Assembly: GCA_034769895.1 (NCBI GenBank)
Contig: CM068367.1
Location: 348,937,111 to 349,001,110 of the forward strand
Source: Magicicada septendecula
Lineage: Eukaryota; Arthropoda; Insecta; Hemiptera; Cicadidae
DNA length: 64,000 nucleotides
Reading direction: 5' to 3'
Shown: positions 1-14,099 of the stretch, piece after piece
How the letters are laid out: every line of letters begins with the position of its first letter
Numbering within the stretch: position 1 is the stretch's first letter
Translations under genes and position numbers: made by a program
Notes under the pieces: generated by a model
The model's database searches: none
Seen by the model: only the letters and a program-made list of their open reading frames with translations
What the model was told of the DNA's origin: nothing

Positions 1-842
1 GAATTTTAAAGATTTTGATCTATATCGGTATATTATAATTTAATCTTATAATGTAATTTTAAGTTAAAGTTTTCTCGTATTTTACTTTTACAATCTTTTT
101 TACTACACCATAATCAATATACTCTACTATATTTTGTAAAGAAAGAATTCACCTTTTGCTTTGTTCTTTTTTGACAATTACTAAATGATTCCTAAGCTCC
201 TAATGTATACTTTCAAAGCATTTTTCAGGAATTTAAACAATTATTTTTATAATTCTTTGTAAAATAATAAAGGTCATTAATGCATCGTCTGTCTTCATCG
301 TTTCTTGTTAATTTATCATTTTTCTATTTTTCTGACATTTATTAAAGAATGGTAAATCTTTTAGAGTTTTTAACTGCCGGTTTATTGGTAAGTCTCATAT
401 TATTTTTAATTTACGTAAACTTAATATTGCTATTTTCCATGATCAGCGCATGGTCTATATTCACGTCTAGTCTGACAACTGTGCTCAGAGTTTACGTTAC
501 ATAGTTTAACTAAGACATGTGCGTATTTGATTCGATAGAATGGTGTGTCCCAAATGTATTTTTTTTTAACGCTTAAAAGTATCGTTGACACCGCCATCGC
601 ATTCCATTCACTGATTAAGTTTTCTTCCTTTTAATTTGTTTTACCCAATAAAATTTACTAGTTATTTAACTATTTGTTTGAAACCCAGTATCAGCTATCA
701 AGTATGGCATAAAAATTATGTTGCTTCTGTCCTTAAACATTTGATGAAGTCTTACTTTCCTTCTCTACTCTCTCACAGTTTGCTTTACTTTTTGGACAGC
801 GCGTTTGTAGCATTACTAACTATTACTGCTTATTTTGACCAT
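1..842. other. AT-rich DNA, no gene seen
   Basis: This stretch is AT-rich with frequent stops in all frames. I see no conserved protein motif, no RNA gene and no clear repeat. One short open frame near 636-887 has low-complexity codon content and no recognisable domain. Confidence 0.6.
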
Positions 843-889
843 CATCAATTTATGCATAATATAAGTATTACATTATGCATAAATTGATG
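843..889. repeat. Perfect 18-bp inverted repeat (hairpin)
   Basis: Positions 843-860 and 872-889 are perfect reverse complements of each other (18 bp, CATCAATTTATGCATAAT on the left arm), with an 11-nt loop. It lies just upstream of the Penelope-like relic, so it may mark a boundary of that element or be a cruciform-forming end of another insertion. Confidence 0.85.
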
Positions 890-897
890 CATATACT

Positions 898-1161
898 TTG
901 CATCAGTGTTTCCTTAATACTATTGTTTCACTAAAACGTATTCAAACATATCACAGCAAAACACAACCAAACAACATACTCAATGAACAATTACAATTCA
1001 AATCCAACACACTATTCGACACAATAATACACAACGCATACAATTCAGAATCCCGCGCCAACCCCCCTTCCATCTCCACACACTCCCACACACAACCAGT
1101 CACCAAAAAACCGTTACAGATTACCAACGCCTTGACGCATTCCGCATTTATACCTCACTGA
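898..1161 (+). pseudogene. Penelope-like element C-terminal relic (GIY-YIG tail)
   Basis: The frame encodes a segment reading KTQPNNILNEQLQFKSNTLF followed by DTI. This resembles the conserved tail after the GIY-YIG endonuclease domain of Penelope-like retroelements, where an E/I-rich helix is followed by an LN-Q-F-S pattern. The start is not a real one: nothing upstream encodes the reverse transcriptase or the catalytic GIY-YIG half, so this is a 5'-truncated relic of about 85 codons. The region after residue 50 is rich in Ser, Thr, Pro and His and not recognisable. The TGA stop lies inside the hammerhead core that follows, an arrangement compatible with a PLE whose ribozyme sits at the end of the coding region. 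Assignment rests on pattern memory only; a chance match in a short frame is possible. Confidence 0.5.
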
Positions 1162-1197
1162 GGAAGGAGTAAACCACTCCGAAACGTACGTTTGAGG
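1153..1197 (+). ncRNA. Hammerhead ribozyme motif (type I, PLE-like)
   Basis: All parts of a minimal hammerhead are visible. Stem I is CCTCA (1153-1157) with TGAGG (1193-1197). The first core strand is CTGAGGA (1158-1164), fitting CUGANGA. Stem II is GGAGT (1166-1170) with ACTCC (1176-1180) around an AAACC loop. The second core strand is GAAA (1181-1184). Stem III is the self-complementary CGTACG (1185-1190), then UU with predicted cleavage after 1192. Hammerheads with very short stem III are known from Penelope-like elements and are thought to act as dimers. Activity is inferred, not shown. Confidence 0.7.
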
Positions 1198-3013
1198 AAA
1201 TACAAAAAGTAAATTTTTTCACAAGTGAAAGTGCATTAAATATTAATTGTTAAAGTGCTGTGAAAGAAGTGATGATCATTCATAATAATAAAATAATTTA
1301 ATACATTGTTACGTTTAGTGTATACATTTTTTCCTATAAGTTAATTGTTTTTATAAGATTTATCTATATATTTTGGTTTGGAATTAGACACTTCACCTTA
1401 TTTTTCTTGTACTAAAATCTTCAGGGAGCGACGAATAGAATCTATTTATTCGTATTGCAAAGCGCATTATGTACTGTCATTATAACTCCCTAAATTGAAT
1501 AGTTTGCGTTGGGCTTTCATGGGCTTATGGTGGTTTGCACTTAGGAAGTTTAATGAACATTGTTAATCTCTACAAGCAACTTTACGGTAAGACGCTCTCT
1601 CTTGTAACCATTCAGTTGTATTCGATCTTATAGTGAAGATTGCGCTACACGAGGCTGTTTACAGTTAAATGTTCTATTTAGGTGCTATCACAAAACTGAT
1701 TGTGTGGGTCATATCGTTAGAAGTATAAGACGTATAATAAGTTCATTGTGACTTTGAAAAAATTTGTGAAATTTTTTTTAGAATCACTGTCTCTATTTCT
1801 TATGTTGTAAAGAAACATTTCCACTGTTTATGCAGCGTTAAGCCTATGCAAGGTATAGGATATAGGTGAAACTAGCACAACTTTCCCCACATACTGTACA
1901 GATGTGTCCCACTTAGGCCTACGTTGTTGGTTGCTTACTACTTTACGTAAGTGTATTTCTGTATACTATTTATCGTGCATTGTAGAAACAAAATATTACG
2001 CTTATAGTGTTTCTCTTCATGTTTATGTCTTCCTATGAAAACAATGAATCACCAATGATACGTAAATTTGTCCTGTTTCAACAGACATTTGAAGCCTGAG
2101 CAGAAGTTGGAACAAAAACCATAGGAAAAAAATATTATATTTTAATTATATTAAATATAAACATTTTATATAATAAAAGATATTCAATATAAATATTTAA
2201 AGTTATTTATCGTTTAAAATGGCAAGGATTAGGTGTTATCACTCTACACGTTATTATTATTATTATTATTATCTGTGTGCATAGAACATACCCAAACAGT
2301 TAATTAATCGGAGTTTATTGAGTTAAGGCCACCGGCGCGGCGCTTAGATGACAGTGATAAAAGCAGTATAGTTGAATTTATTTCAAACTTAAATTAATGT
2401 TTCCACTGAAGATATAGAATATACGTAATACTGTAAGCGGTAGGTGTCTTCTTCCTTTGTTCCTTTGTTTTGGAGGAAGCGTTGACGTTTCTATTTCCTG
2501 GCGTGTTACACGGCGTTATTGGTGGCAGTTGAACAAACAAATATCACATGCAACACACATATTACATTTGTGATCGATTGAATAGTTTTCTTCTTAAACA
2601 GAATGGAAGTCTGTTACTTCTCAAATAATTACCCACTTTTTCAAATGCGGTCCTCCCAGATCTTATTCAAGGGACAATTATTTCTGTCATTATAACTGCA
2701 TTGTTTGTTATTATTTTTATAAATACATACATAACACGTAAGACACAACTGTTCTTTATTCAAAACTGTTAGAACATTACCTCTAATTTTCTCGGTTACT
2801 GTAGTCTTGTTAAAAGATACGTTCTTCTTTTGTAAATTTGATTCTCACCAAGATCTTTACTTTTTAGGTTTAGCTTAGTACTAATTTTATCTATCGTGTT
2901 AAATGATATTACATCACGTGCTACCTTCCATTATTTTAATTCAATTGTTTTTCAATGTCCTTATCGTCTCATTGTTTTCCAACAATGCTAATTAATTACA
3001 ATTTTACTGCTTA
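1198..3013. other. AT-rich DNA with a short (ATT)n tract
   Basis: No gene or conserved motif was recognised. A perfect trinucleotide run (TTA/ATT) of about 22 nt sits at 2251-2272. One TAGGCCTA palindrome is at 1914-1921. Confidence 0.55.
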
Positions 3014-3015
3014 AA

Positions 3016-4050
<1,035 letters not shown>

Positions 4051-4125
4051 AAAATCGGTATGGAGAACCATACATGACTTCCATGTCCTAAAATTTATAT
4101 TTAAAATCATTTAATTATTAATTAA
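4051..4125 (+). repeat. 5' end of the same repeat, joined head-to-tail
   Basis: Directly after the 3' end of copy 1, the sequence reads AAAATCGGTATGGAGAACC and continues as the 5' end of the full-length copy at 17.25 kb for about 75 bp before diverging. The 3' and 5' ends share the A run, so the two units are abutted without spacer. Confidence 0.75.
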
Positions 4126-4826
4126 ATAAGTGGATGCTTGAGTTCTGAAGAAATTACGTATCAGCTAAAATGGTACCACCATGTCAGGTGGATTAAGACT
4201 ATCCTCAACCTTCGTGAGGAAGGACTGTACTTTTGGATAAAGTGTCTGTAGGTCGAACGAAGAGCTACCTAAAGGTAGCTGCGATCTGATTCCTGTAATG
4301 AAATTGGATTCTCGCTGCGAGGGGCCGAGGGATGTCTATAGTGTTATCAAAGTCTTTCCTGTCAATACTATACTAGAATTTAGTTCCATGCAGCTGACTT
4401 TAGTCATTTTTCCTTTTTAAAATCGAGTCTTGATTTCTTTCTTTCCATTTGTCTTCTGATTTCCTGAACGATTATTCTGTTCACCCGTATAATTGTAAAT
4501 TTTACAGCAAAACATTTCTTCCTTAATACGTTTGTGTCTTCTGTTTAACACCCACCATTCTGATCCATGTCATAATGCTATATTCCACACAGGCTAGTAA
4601 ATAACTAGCCATCAGGGAGGTCTAAATATTTTCAAGGAGGGGCGAGCAGTTTTCCAAAGGAGAAAAATATTTATATATTTTTCATACACACACACATGCA
4701 CATATTAGTTTATAATTCTCATATCATAATAGAAATAAGTACACAGATTGTATTAATTGCCCAGGAAGCAAATCTTTTCGGCTCGCACGCGTTGTGTTGG
4801 TGTGGGTTTCGGCACTTTCCATTTAG
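4126..4826. other. Unassigned DNA between two repeat copies
   Basis: Mixed composition with a slightly GC-richer part near 4190-4330. No coding motif or match to other parts of the window was recognised. Confidence 0.5.
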
Positions 4827-5685
<859 letters not shown>

Positions 5686-6731
5686 TTACAACATTTAATT
5701 TTTAAAATGTTATCCCTACTTGAAGCTACGAATCGACAAAGTATACCTCAGTTTTTCTGAAGCAATACGATATTTGTAGCTGACACCGTACAGAAGGCCT
5801 GAATGTTATAGATGTTTACCACCTGTATTTTTTAAACTTTGTTTGTTTCTATGTCTATGGTACAAATATATCATAATTCAGTTAATTAATGTTCTGAATA
5901 TTTTAACATTCAGCAAAATGCTATTAAACTTGCCACATTCCATGTAGGCTAATTGTTAACAAAGGTTTCGTTAATTCTAAACAAATTTTTGTATGTGATT
6001 AATTTAACAGGAAGGTAGCCTACCTATTACAAGAAAAATAATAAAATTAGTATTAATTATAATTACTATGCTTATTATAATATTAGTATGCTTATTAATA
6101 TTACCATTACAAAAATTCAAAATCCTTATCACACAATTCTTTTTATTTCTAAAATACCTGAAACTATTATTGAAACAGTTATTTGAACAGTGATATTATA
6201 TGACGATAGTGCTACTATTATAACAGTGTTATATTTGTGTAGAATGTAGAAATTAAGATGCTTAATTGGTACTGAACACAAGCCTGTTGGATAAAGTGGT
6301 ATAAATTACAGATGGAATATGATGTGATAAAAAATATGTACACGACAGGTCTGCTGATAATCGTTTACCTGACTCAGGACGTACGTGAAACAGACATTTG
6401 TAGGGGTTCAAGTGCTCTACGTTAGTTAATAAGTTTACATAGTAATGCCATTTACAGTACTTAGTAATAATTTGATAACGGTATTTGTTACTGAATGATT
6501 TTGTTTAGAAGTACATTCTCCTAGGCAACAGCTAGATGTACACCTTTACGTATACCGATAACGAACTGCTGTATAAAGTAATGGCCTACTAGATGAGCAT
6601 TAAACAAGTTTTAAGTGTAAATACGTTAATAACGTTTGACGCTTTTATACATTATTTTACACATACATGTAAGAACAATAAGTTAGTACATTGTTTACCT
6701 TAACCCATGTTTTACTTTCTCAGAAACAAAC

Positions 6732-6763
6732 GTTTCGCCTGTTTTACGATAAGGCATCATCAG
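6732..6763 (-). ncRNA. Hammerhead-core-like motif (degenerate)
   Basis: On the minus strand the order is CTGATGA, a 4-bp stem II GCCT/AGGC with a 12-nt loop, then GAAAC, as in Penelope-type hammerheads. Flanking stem I pairing is not evident, so it is probably a decayed copy. The following GAAACGTTTG matches the core at 19.06 kb, suggesting a shared family. Confidence 0.45.
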
Positions 6764-8132
6764 TGGCACAGTAACTACTCGAGTGCTCTTACTTCCTACT
6801 TGCTTTATGTCTGCAGACTATGGTTATTCACTCGCTGCGGAAGGCCATAAAAATATTACGTTGTTTGTCAGAATTTTCAAGATCTTGGTTTGCTCTAAAA
6901 CACATTATAAGTTTTAAATTCCAGATGACGTTTCCCACTAGTCCACCTTCATTGCTTTCTATTTAACTTCCAACTGTCATACCTATAAGTGTCATTACAT
7001 ATTTATTTCAGCTGACCGTGTATATTTTGATTCCTTTTCTTTACGTTTTCCAGTCCTGTATCGTTTCTTTATGAATTGTATCATTCAAAACACAGTATTT
7101 AACTGACGTATAACTGACCAGAAATATGTACTTGAACACTGTTAATTACAATCCTTCAGAGTACATTTGAGGCTCCTGCATGCCCTCACCCTGACAGTCT
7201 CGTTGAGCTCCTTCAGGATTATTCGGTGCTGTGTAGTACACATGTGTCTCCGTCTCTTTATTTGTCCCTGTTTATCTATTTATGCATAATTAGTATGCAA
7301 TATTTACATGAAGGCACACAATATGTGGCGATGACGTATAATGCGTCTTTTTAAATAATCGTGCTCAGCAAGATTTTATTACGGAGTTTAGGATAAGCAT
7401 AGGCGACCATAAATTATTCTAACACCAGAATAGGTTTATTAATGCTTACAACTTAAAATTAGAAGACATCGGATAAATATTTGAACTAGCATTACTTTTT
7501 ATTTATATTGTAGCAGTAAAATGTATCAATTAATTAACTAAATTACAGTGATGAAACTGTTTTTGATTGTACTGTGTTAGTTGGTTGCATTGAAGCCTGT
7601 TTGTTTGGAAGGACAGTGTGAAGGTTTCACTTAAAGTGAGGAACAAAAAGAAAAAAATATATTTTTATACCTAAAATGTAACTCCAACAAAACAGTCTTG
7701 TTACAGTTGCATGGCGGTTTGTATCTCTAGAAATTCTGTAAAGATAATTAATAGGAAACATTTTAAAAACTTATTAATGTATTTACATTAATACATAAGT
7801 CGTGTCATTATTCATGATGATAAATATGGAAAATTACGTGTAATGCAGTTGATTAACTTAATTGTGATGTGAAGCCACAATTAGTTCGGCTACATTAGCC
7901 TAGTCCGTACAGAAACTATAGGGCATAAGTCGTGTATTTAATTAGCTGCAATAATCTCACATTACGTACCTCTCCAGCGGTATACAGCCATGTTTAATTC
8001 CGTATCTAATATATCACTGTCGTTTACAATATACGGTGCATTAGGCTATAGGTGATAAGTGGTTGCACCTATTGTTTAATATGTTAGAATTTAAAGAAAC
8101 ATATGACATATATGAGATTTCGCGCATGGTAC

Positions 8133-8166
8133 GTGTGTGTGTGTGTGTGTGCGCGCGCGCGCGCGC
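8133..8166. repeat. (GT)n(GC)n microsatellite
   Basis: About nine GT units run directly into about eight GC units, a compound dinucleotide repeat with Z-DNA-forming character. Confidence 0.97.
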
Positions 8167-8929
8167 AATTAGGTTCTTGTTTGCGATACTCAATGGCAGA
8201 ATATTCACACGTTTATTTTTAATTCTAGTTCGGATATCTGTTAACTGAAAATTAAACATTTTGGATATTTAAAATGTGTACTAAGTCGAAGAAATGAAGT
8301 ACCGTAATATTTTATGACGTTATTTATGCTGTTATGTTGCAAATAGGCCTACGTAATATTCACATGAGATATTTACGTAAAAAGAGGAGGGAAGCATATG
8401 CATTGAGCAGCTAATGCATATTAGTGTCATACAACACGTTATTATCAGACTTATCAATCTCGTACAATCTTTAGAACACTCTCCCTGTCCTTCAGAATTT
8501 TGAGTATCTAATCTTCACGTTTGAGGCCTTTTATCATATATGAGCAATATTTTGCGGCACGTTCATTAATTACATTTGTATTCCTTTTGTAGAGTTCTTT
8601 ATGTTTAGATATTTGATACGTTTTGTTTTGTTACATTACTTGCAAACTGTGCTAGGGACTGAAGTTGTTTTATGATCTTAAAAGCAGTAAATGTTTTTTG
8701 ATAAAACCGTCTGTTTCTATTTCTTTTTATGCATTATTTTCCTCGTGTTTTTATATGCGTGAACACCATTTCCATACAGCAAAACTTTGTATTACCTCTG
8801 ACACGTATTAGAGACATTTTAACATATTTATTTTAATTTTTTAGCTCTACAGTAGATTACATTTTCTGCAAAATTTATAAATTTTACATGCAACAAAAAG
8901 GAGAGGTTTTATTTAACCTATATATACTG

Positions 8930-9110
8930 ATCTCTGCAAATTCAATCTATGTCCGTGGGAAGGGAGTATTGTAGGATGCACGGAACTGAAATGTATGGTG
9001 ATTAACAGAATTGTATACACATTATGAGGATAAGCTTGAGCATACAGAGGGGGTTGGAGTAAACGTTTGCTCAGTACAAATACAGCTGTATCCTGTATAC
9101 TCAGCATCAA
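8930..9110. repeat. Dispersed repeat shared with 44.96 kb
   Basis: The block around TACACATTATGAGGATAAGC and the following GTTTGCTCAGTACAAATACAGC matches, at roughly two-thirds identity by eye, the block at 44,960-45,110 on the same strand. The B-side copy sits in a B-only insertion, so this looks like a dispersed repeat and not part of the segmental duplication. Confidence 0.5.
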
Positions 9111-9179
9111 GTATAATACTGAGCATTCATTATCCAAATACATTACTTTGCACCCGATTACCGCATTTAGTCGGAACAT

Positions 9180-10375
9180 AATTACTACATTGTAATAATG
9201 TCTATTGACTGATGCGGCATGGATCTAGTGTGTATGGGATGTATTAGGAACGTGGTTGTTTAAGTTATAGAAGACCGATCCACAGGAAGGTGGAAACAAT
9301 TTTTTAAAAACAAAAACATTTGAACGTAACATTCAGTCGCATTTTCCTGTCTGGTTATAATCTGTATTATAAAAACTAAACGACACCTTTGTGAATAATA
9401 GAATGTGTTCCTTTTAAAAGTAAAACAGAATATAATGTATATAACACTCAGAGTCCCAAGTCTTGTGATTACTTGTGCATCGCGTCTGGAGTACCGCAGC
9501 TGGATTTTGACTTTACTTCAGCTCCTCTTGGGTGAGGTCTCTTCTCTTTGTCGGTTTCAAGATCTGTTTTGTCGGTCTTTCTAGTCTAGCTCCTAATTTT
9601 TGTCTTTTCTTACCAAGACAATATGTAGATTATTTGAAGACTAGGAGTCTATGTCTTCGCTGTCTTCTTTTATCATTAGCTGGAAGTAAATATATCTCTT
9701 GGACCAACAGACAGAATAGGTAGAAGGCAGTCTATTTAAGAGAAACTTACTGAGATACCTGAGGATACTATAAATTTTACATTTGTGTGAACTAGTTTCA
9801 TTAAGAAAATTCTGACTTTAATAAGCAAAAAATAATATGTATTGACGTGTGCAGGTAATTTTAAATAACATTTTATTTTCAGTTTTAAATTCATATTATT
9901 TAAAAGGTTAAGACATCGGGCTAATGCTCGATGCTCGTAAATAAGAAAGTATTAAAAAGCCTAATCAGTGGTCTAATCATAGAATGGATGAACAGTAACG
10001 GGCACGACTGAGGAAAGGGACTACAATTATGGGATGATGGAACGTACACAGTTCTTTCTCGTAAACTAAATATAACCGTAGAATATCCGATACTGTAACC
10101 TTCTGGTTATTGTCTCAAGCAATTGACAGATTATTTTTTTATTAAGAATAGACCTACTGTTTATTGGATAATATATTTTACTTTAAAAATATACAGAATT
10201 ATAAGGAAAGCTATTGTATGACTCTAAAGGCTAATAGTTAAAAAACAAACAAAAGTTTGTTTTCTAACCTTACTGAAAGTACCGATAATGTAAATAGCTA
10301 ACCGGTGGCAAAAGTATATAACAAAGTGATTACAGAAATAAGGGCATTTAAAAAATACTGTACATTTTTTTTTTC
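9180..10375. other. AT-rich DNA, no gene seen
   Basis: A short pyrimidine-rich segment lies at 9,480-9,690, otherwise nothing recognisable. A 63-codon open frame there has no domain and no similarity I know. Confidence 0.55.
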
Positions 10376-10378
10376 TAA

Positions 10379-13300
10379 CGGTTAAAATAAATACTGAGTA
10401 CATCACTTAAAACCCACATTTGATGTACTAACAGTTCAAGCAGTTCGCTGATGTACTGACAGTACTACTAGTTAGAATTCCGATTTAAAAAATGATTGCA
10501 GTTTGTCTCGGTACATTTAGCGCCAGTCACAGATATTGGATTTTACGTGTCAAAGGGAATACGATTTTCCCAGTAGGAGATTGGTGAATATTTTTGAAAT
10601 TAACTCGTCACAGAAACTTGAATACCGCGAAATAACTTTTGAAACGATTATCATTTGTTATTTGCAAACTTTTAAATATTATTTGTCTTCCAATCAGTTG
10701 AAATATTATTTAATTATTAAAATGAATATTGAACACGTTCTAGGGAGTAGGCTCTGCGTACATTACATAAAATGTATATTTCTATCAGCGACTATTAGTT
10801 ACAAATAGGTTTGATAAAATCAAAATAATCTCATAATCAACCATAAAATTGCAAAACATATGCTAATGAGAATTATGTGGGTTTGCTGTATATTATTTAT
10901 TAAATTTTAATTTAATAACAGTTGGTAACACTGGATTTTGTATATTTTGCAACGGAATGAAGAACCAACCAGCAGTCAGTATTCCAGTGTAGTAATGGAC
11001 ACTATACTATACTCGTGGACCTTACTTTTTAATTTACAAATTTTATCTACATTTAAAAGACAACATTGGACATCGTTGATGTTGCTAGTCAGTGCTAGCT
11101 AAAACTAAATGCTAATTATTTCTCTATTCTCATCAATAGAAGATTTAATGTTTCTGACATATTAAGAAGTAAAATGGTGGTTAGTTATAAAGTGACTGAA
11201 TTCACAATACGACAGTAAAATGCAAATTACTTTAGTAATATATTTTTACCAAACATCAGGTTGAACTTAAGGAAGAGAAAAAGATATTACTGTATTTGAC
11301 ACCATATGGTTAAAAAGATCTGTCAACAAGAAAACAGCTGAGGAACACTTGGTGCCTAATGGTGATAAAAATAAGATGAGAAGTGTGTTTTTTAGAGATA
11401 GTTATATAGTTTTGTATAAGCATCTACCTATGGTCAGTAATCAAAATTTTAATTTGAGGTTAATTGAAAACTTAATGTTTACTGTGAAATTAATCAAAGT
11501 TACTTATAATTAAATTAAGTACTACTCAGTATCTAATTCCTTCAAATAATTTAAAGTTTTATTTTTAATTTTACAATTTTAGGGTGTCAAGCCTGCATGC
11601 TTATTAGTATTATTGTTGTTACTAATTGTCTGACGTCAATAGGAACGCAGAAGGGTCCAAAATACATTGTTTTCTGAGAGAAGTAAAAGCACTTCTAAAA
11701 TTATGAGATAATAAACACATAAAAACTGTAAAATGTTGGTTACTGATGATCATTTTCACTCAGTAACAGCTCATGTATTATCCTTTCTACTCCACATACA
11801 AACATTCATTATTACAATATTTTATGTCTGTCCCGTGATATTGTTTATAGTGGGCTTTAGTATTAAATAGAAATACTGAATAGCAAGCATACTTGCAGAA
11901 AATAAAGTTACTGAGATTAATTAAACGTTAATATTAATGTAAAATGAAGCTAGATAATGAAATCTAATTAAGGTGTATTTCCTACCGTACGAAAAATATA
12001 CATTCCACACTACTTGATGTAAGTTATTCATTTCGGGTTTTGAATTTAATTCAAGGTCTGTTGCGAGTAGAATAAGCTCGTGTCTCCTATAATTCTCCTT
12101 AGTTAAATTTAATGATCCACACCATATAAATGCTGAAGGTGACCGCTGCATAGGAAATTCACAAGACAGCATCCCTTATACTCGACGTGACCTGCTTGTT
12201 ACAAACTAAAATAAAAGTGATAAAATATCATGGTGGTGAACGTTTACTTCCGTAAGATGCAAATAATTGGCTGAAACAAATTCTATTGTTCGGTTGATGG
12301 TACATTTTATTCTTGCGCATGAGAGTGATATCAATATAGTAAGCCTACTTCAATTTGCCTCTCTCCTTCACATTCATCATGCCTCTCTCTTTTCCTTTGT
12401 CATTCATTCTCTTTCTTACCTTAATTTTATCTGAAAAATTATACACCTTCAGGATATATTTTATACATAAACTTTCTATGAAGTAATATACATACGCAAA
12501 CATACAGTTCTCCTTCTTCTTGTATACATAACCTTGCATAATCTTCTAGCATTCGCCTACACTTGCAGTTCCCTATACCCGAATACAGTATGGATTAATT
12601 GTATCTGTAAAAGAGCTGCAAAGTATGTCGGAGCTGACGGACTGATGAAATTGCCACCACATCATCGTTGTGTCGATGTGAAATGTAATTCTGTTAGCAA
12701 TCACATTACACTAATTATACTACGTGTCAACGTTTTGTAATAAACAAGCAAATTGTACAGAAGTAATGTGGGAAAGCAAGCAAAAAACGTATTGCAATTT
12801 TGTTTACTAACACCTGCGGGCCTAAATTCGTACAAACTCTTAAAATTCTATTCTATTTAGAATTCTTAAATACATAATAGTTTTTCACATTCATGGAAAA
12901 TAAATGTTATTACATGTACAATAAGCATAGGCTACGTTAACAAAGAGACGCAGCTGTCTGTATTCATCAGCGTCAGCTAGAATGTACGCAGTAAATAATG
13001 ACGGTATATTTGTCACAGTGGCAGTTACAGATAACAAATTTACACGCAAAACAGAGCCAGAGCTACAGCTACACGCGTCATTGTGAAACGTTCATACTGA
13101 GAAGGATATACCGAACCTGATCGACACAATCAGATAGTTCTACTGTTACAAACCAACCGTAACGATTTATTGCAAAGTAAAAAGCTTAGGGCAGTACTTT
13201 ACTAAAATTAAATTTAATTCTAACAGTAATACGTCCCATTATTAACATTCGTGTGAACACTTTTTTAGCGGCAGGATCATCGTACAAAACAAAGTACTGT

Positions 13301-14000
13301 ATACTCAATTTAAACTTAATTTATGTTGAACCAACGTTGTTAAGCTGCACTGTAATTAAATTTAGTGAGTCTTTTTATCGATTATTGATAAGTAAAGTTA
13401 CAAACACTTATTGATTATTCTTTGAATTCCTCCTGGTTGGCAAATTGGTTATAATGGCTCCAGATTAGTCAACGTGTTTTCCTCAGGTAAAATGATTTTC
13501 AATTTGATGTTTACACCTGTCAGATAAAGACGTTTATATTGCTGTTATCATTAATAAGCAAAGAAACGACAGTTGTCATCTAATAACTTACGTATCCAGT
13601 AGCAAACGCCGTTGTTTATCAATAACCAAACCATAAAAATAATAAAATTTCAAAATATTTCCAATAAAACTATTTTCACCAAACTATTTAGTACACTCGC
13701 GGTATCTGTTCATAGTTATTCCAGACGACAAACAAATGAATGTAACGAGATAGAACAATTAGAAGAAGACGGTGATTTATATATTAATAAATAACAAAGC
13801 ATATTTATATTGGTCCCATTAGTTCCTATTAGTACCACTGAAATGGTAGTAAAACCCGTATGTCAATTAGCTTAATTCAATTGACTCTCCTTTTTCTCAA
13901 AAACTTTACCAAGTACCCATGGCATGTATTTTAATTAATATATGGACGGATTAAAAAGTCTTAAGAATATATCTTGTATAAGTATATAATTACAATATAA
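10379..14000 (+). repeat. Segmental duplication, copy A, left part
   Basis: Collinear with 42,833-46,000 in the same orientation. Anchors: 10,534-10,630 with 42,950-43,050 (shared GATATTGGATTTTA and TTGGTGAATATTTTT), 10,875 with 43,270 (GTGGGTTTG), 11,030-11,200 with 43,363-43,530, 12,740-13,070 with 43,717-44,050, 13,560 with 44,550 (ACAGTTGTCATC), 13,735-13,790 with 44,735-44,780, and 13,895-14,000 with 45,870-45,980 (TTTACCAAGTAC). Overall identity is about 70-80% by eye. Copy A has about 1.4 kb (11.25-12.70 kb) not seen in copy B. No gene is evident in either copy. Confidence 0.85.
12965..13066. promoter_or_regulatory. Paralogous conserved noncoding block 1 (copy A)
   Basis: These 102 bp align to 43,949-44,050 without gaps and with 3 mismatches, while flanking sequence is far more diverged. 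All frames contain stops, so protein coding does not explain it. The role is inferred only from conservation. Confidence 0.5.
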
Positions 14001-14099
14001 TTGTACTATAAATTTGAGATTTTTAATGGGATCAAACTCAAATTTGGATTCTCAAAATTACAAACTGATACTAATGAAAACAACGTGCATACCGCATAT

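Larger units (their letters stand above)
5690..8925. other. AT-rich DNA, no gene seen
   Basis: Stops are dense in every frame. Apart from the hammerhead-like core at 6.73 kb and the GT/GC run at 8.13 kb, I found only AT-rich filler and one TAGGCCTA (8344-8351). Confidence 0.55.

Noticed and set aside
12640..12700. CTGATGA at 12,642 as a hammerhead
   Set aside because: No GAAA at a suitable distance and no stem II.
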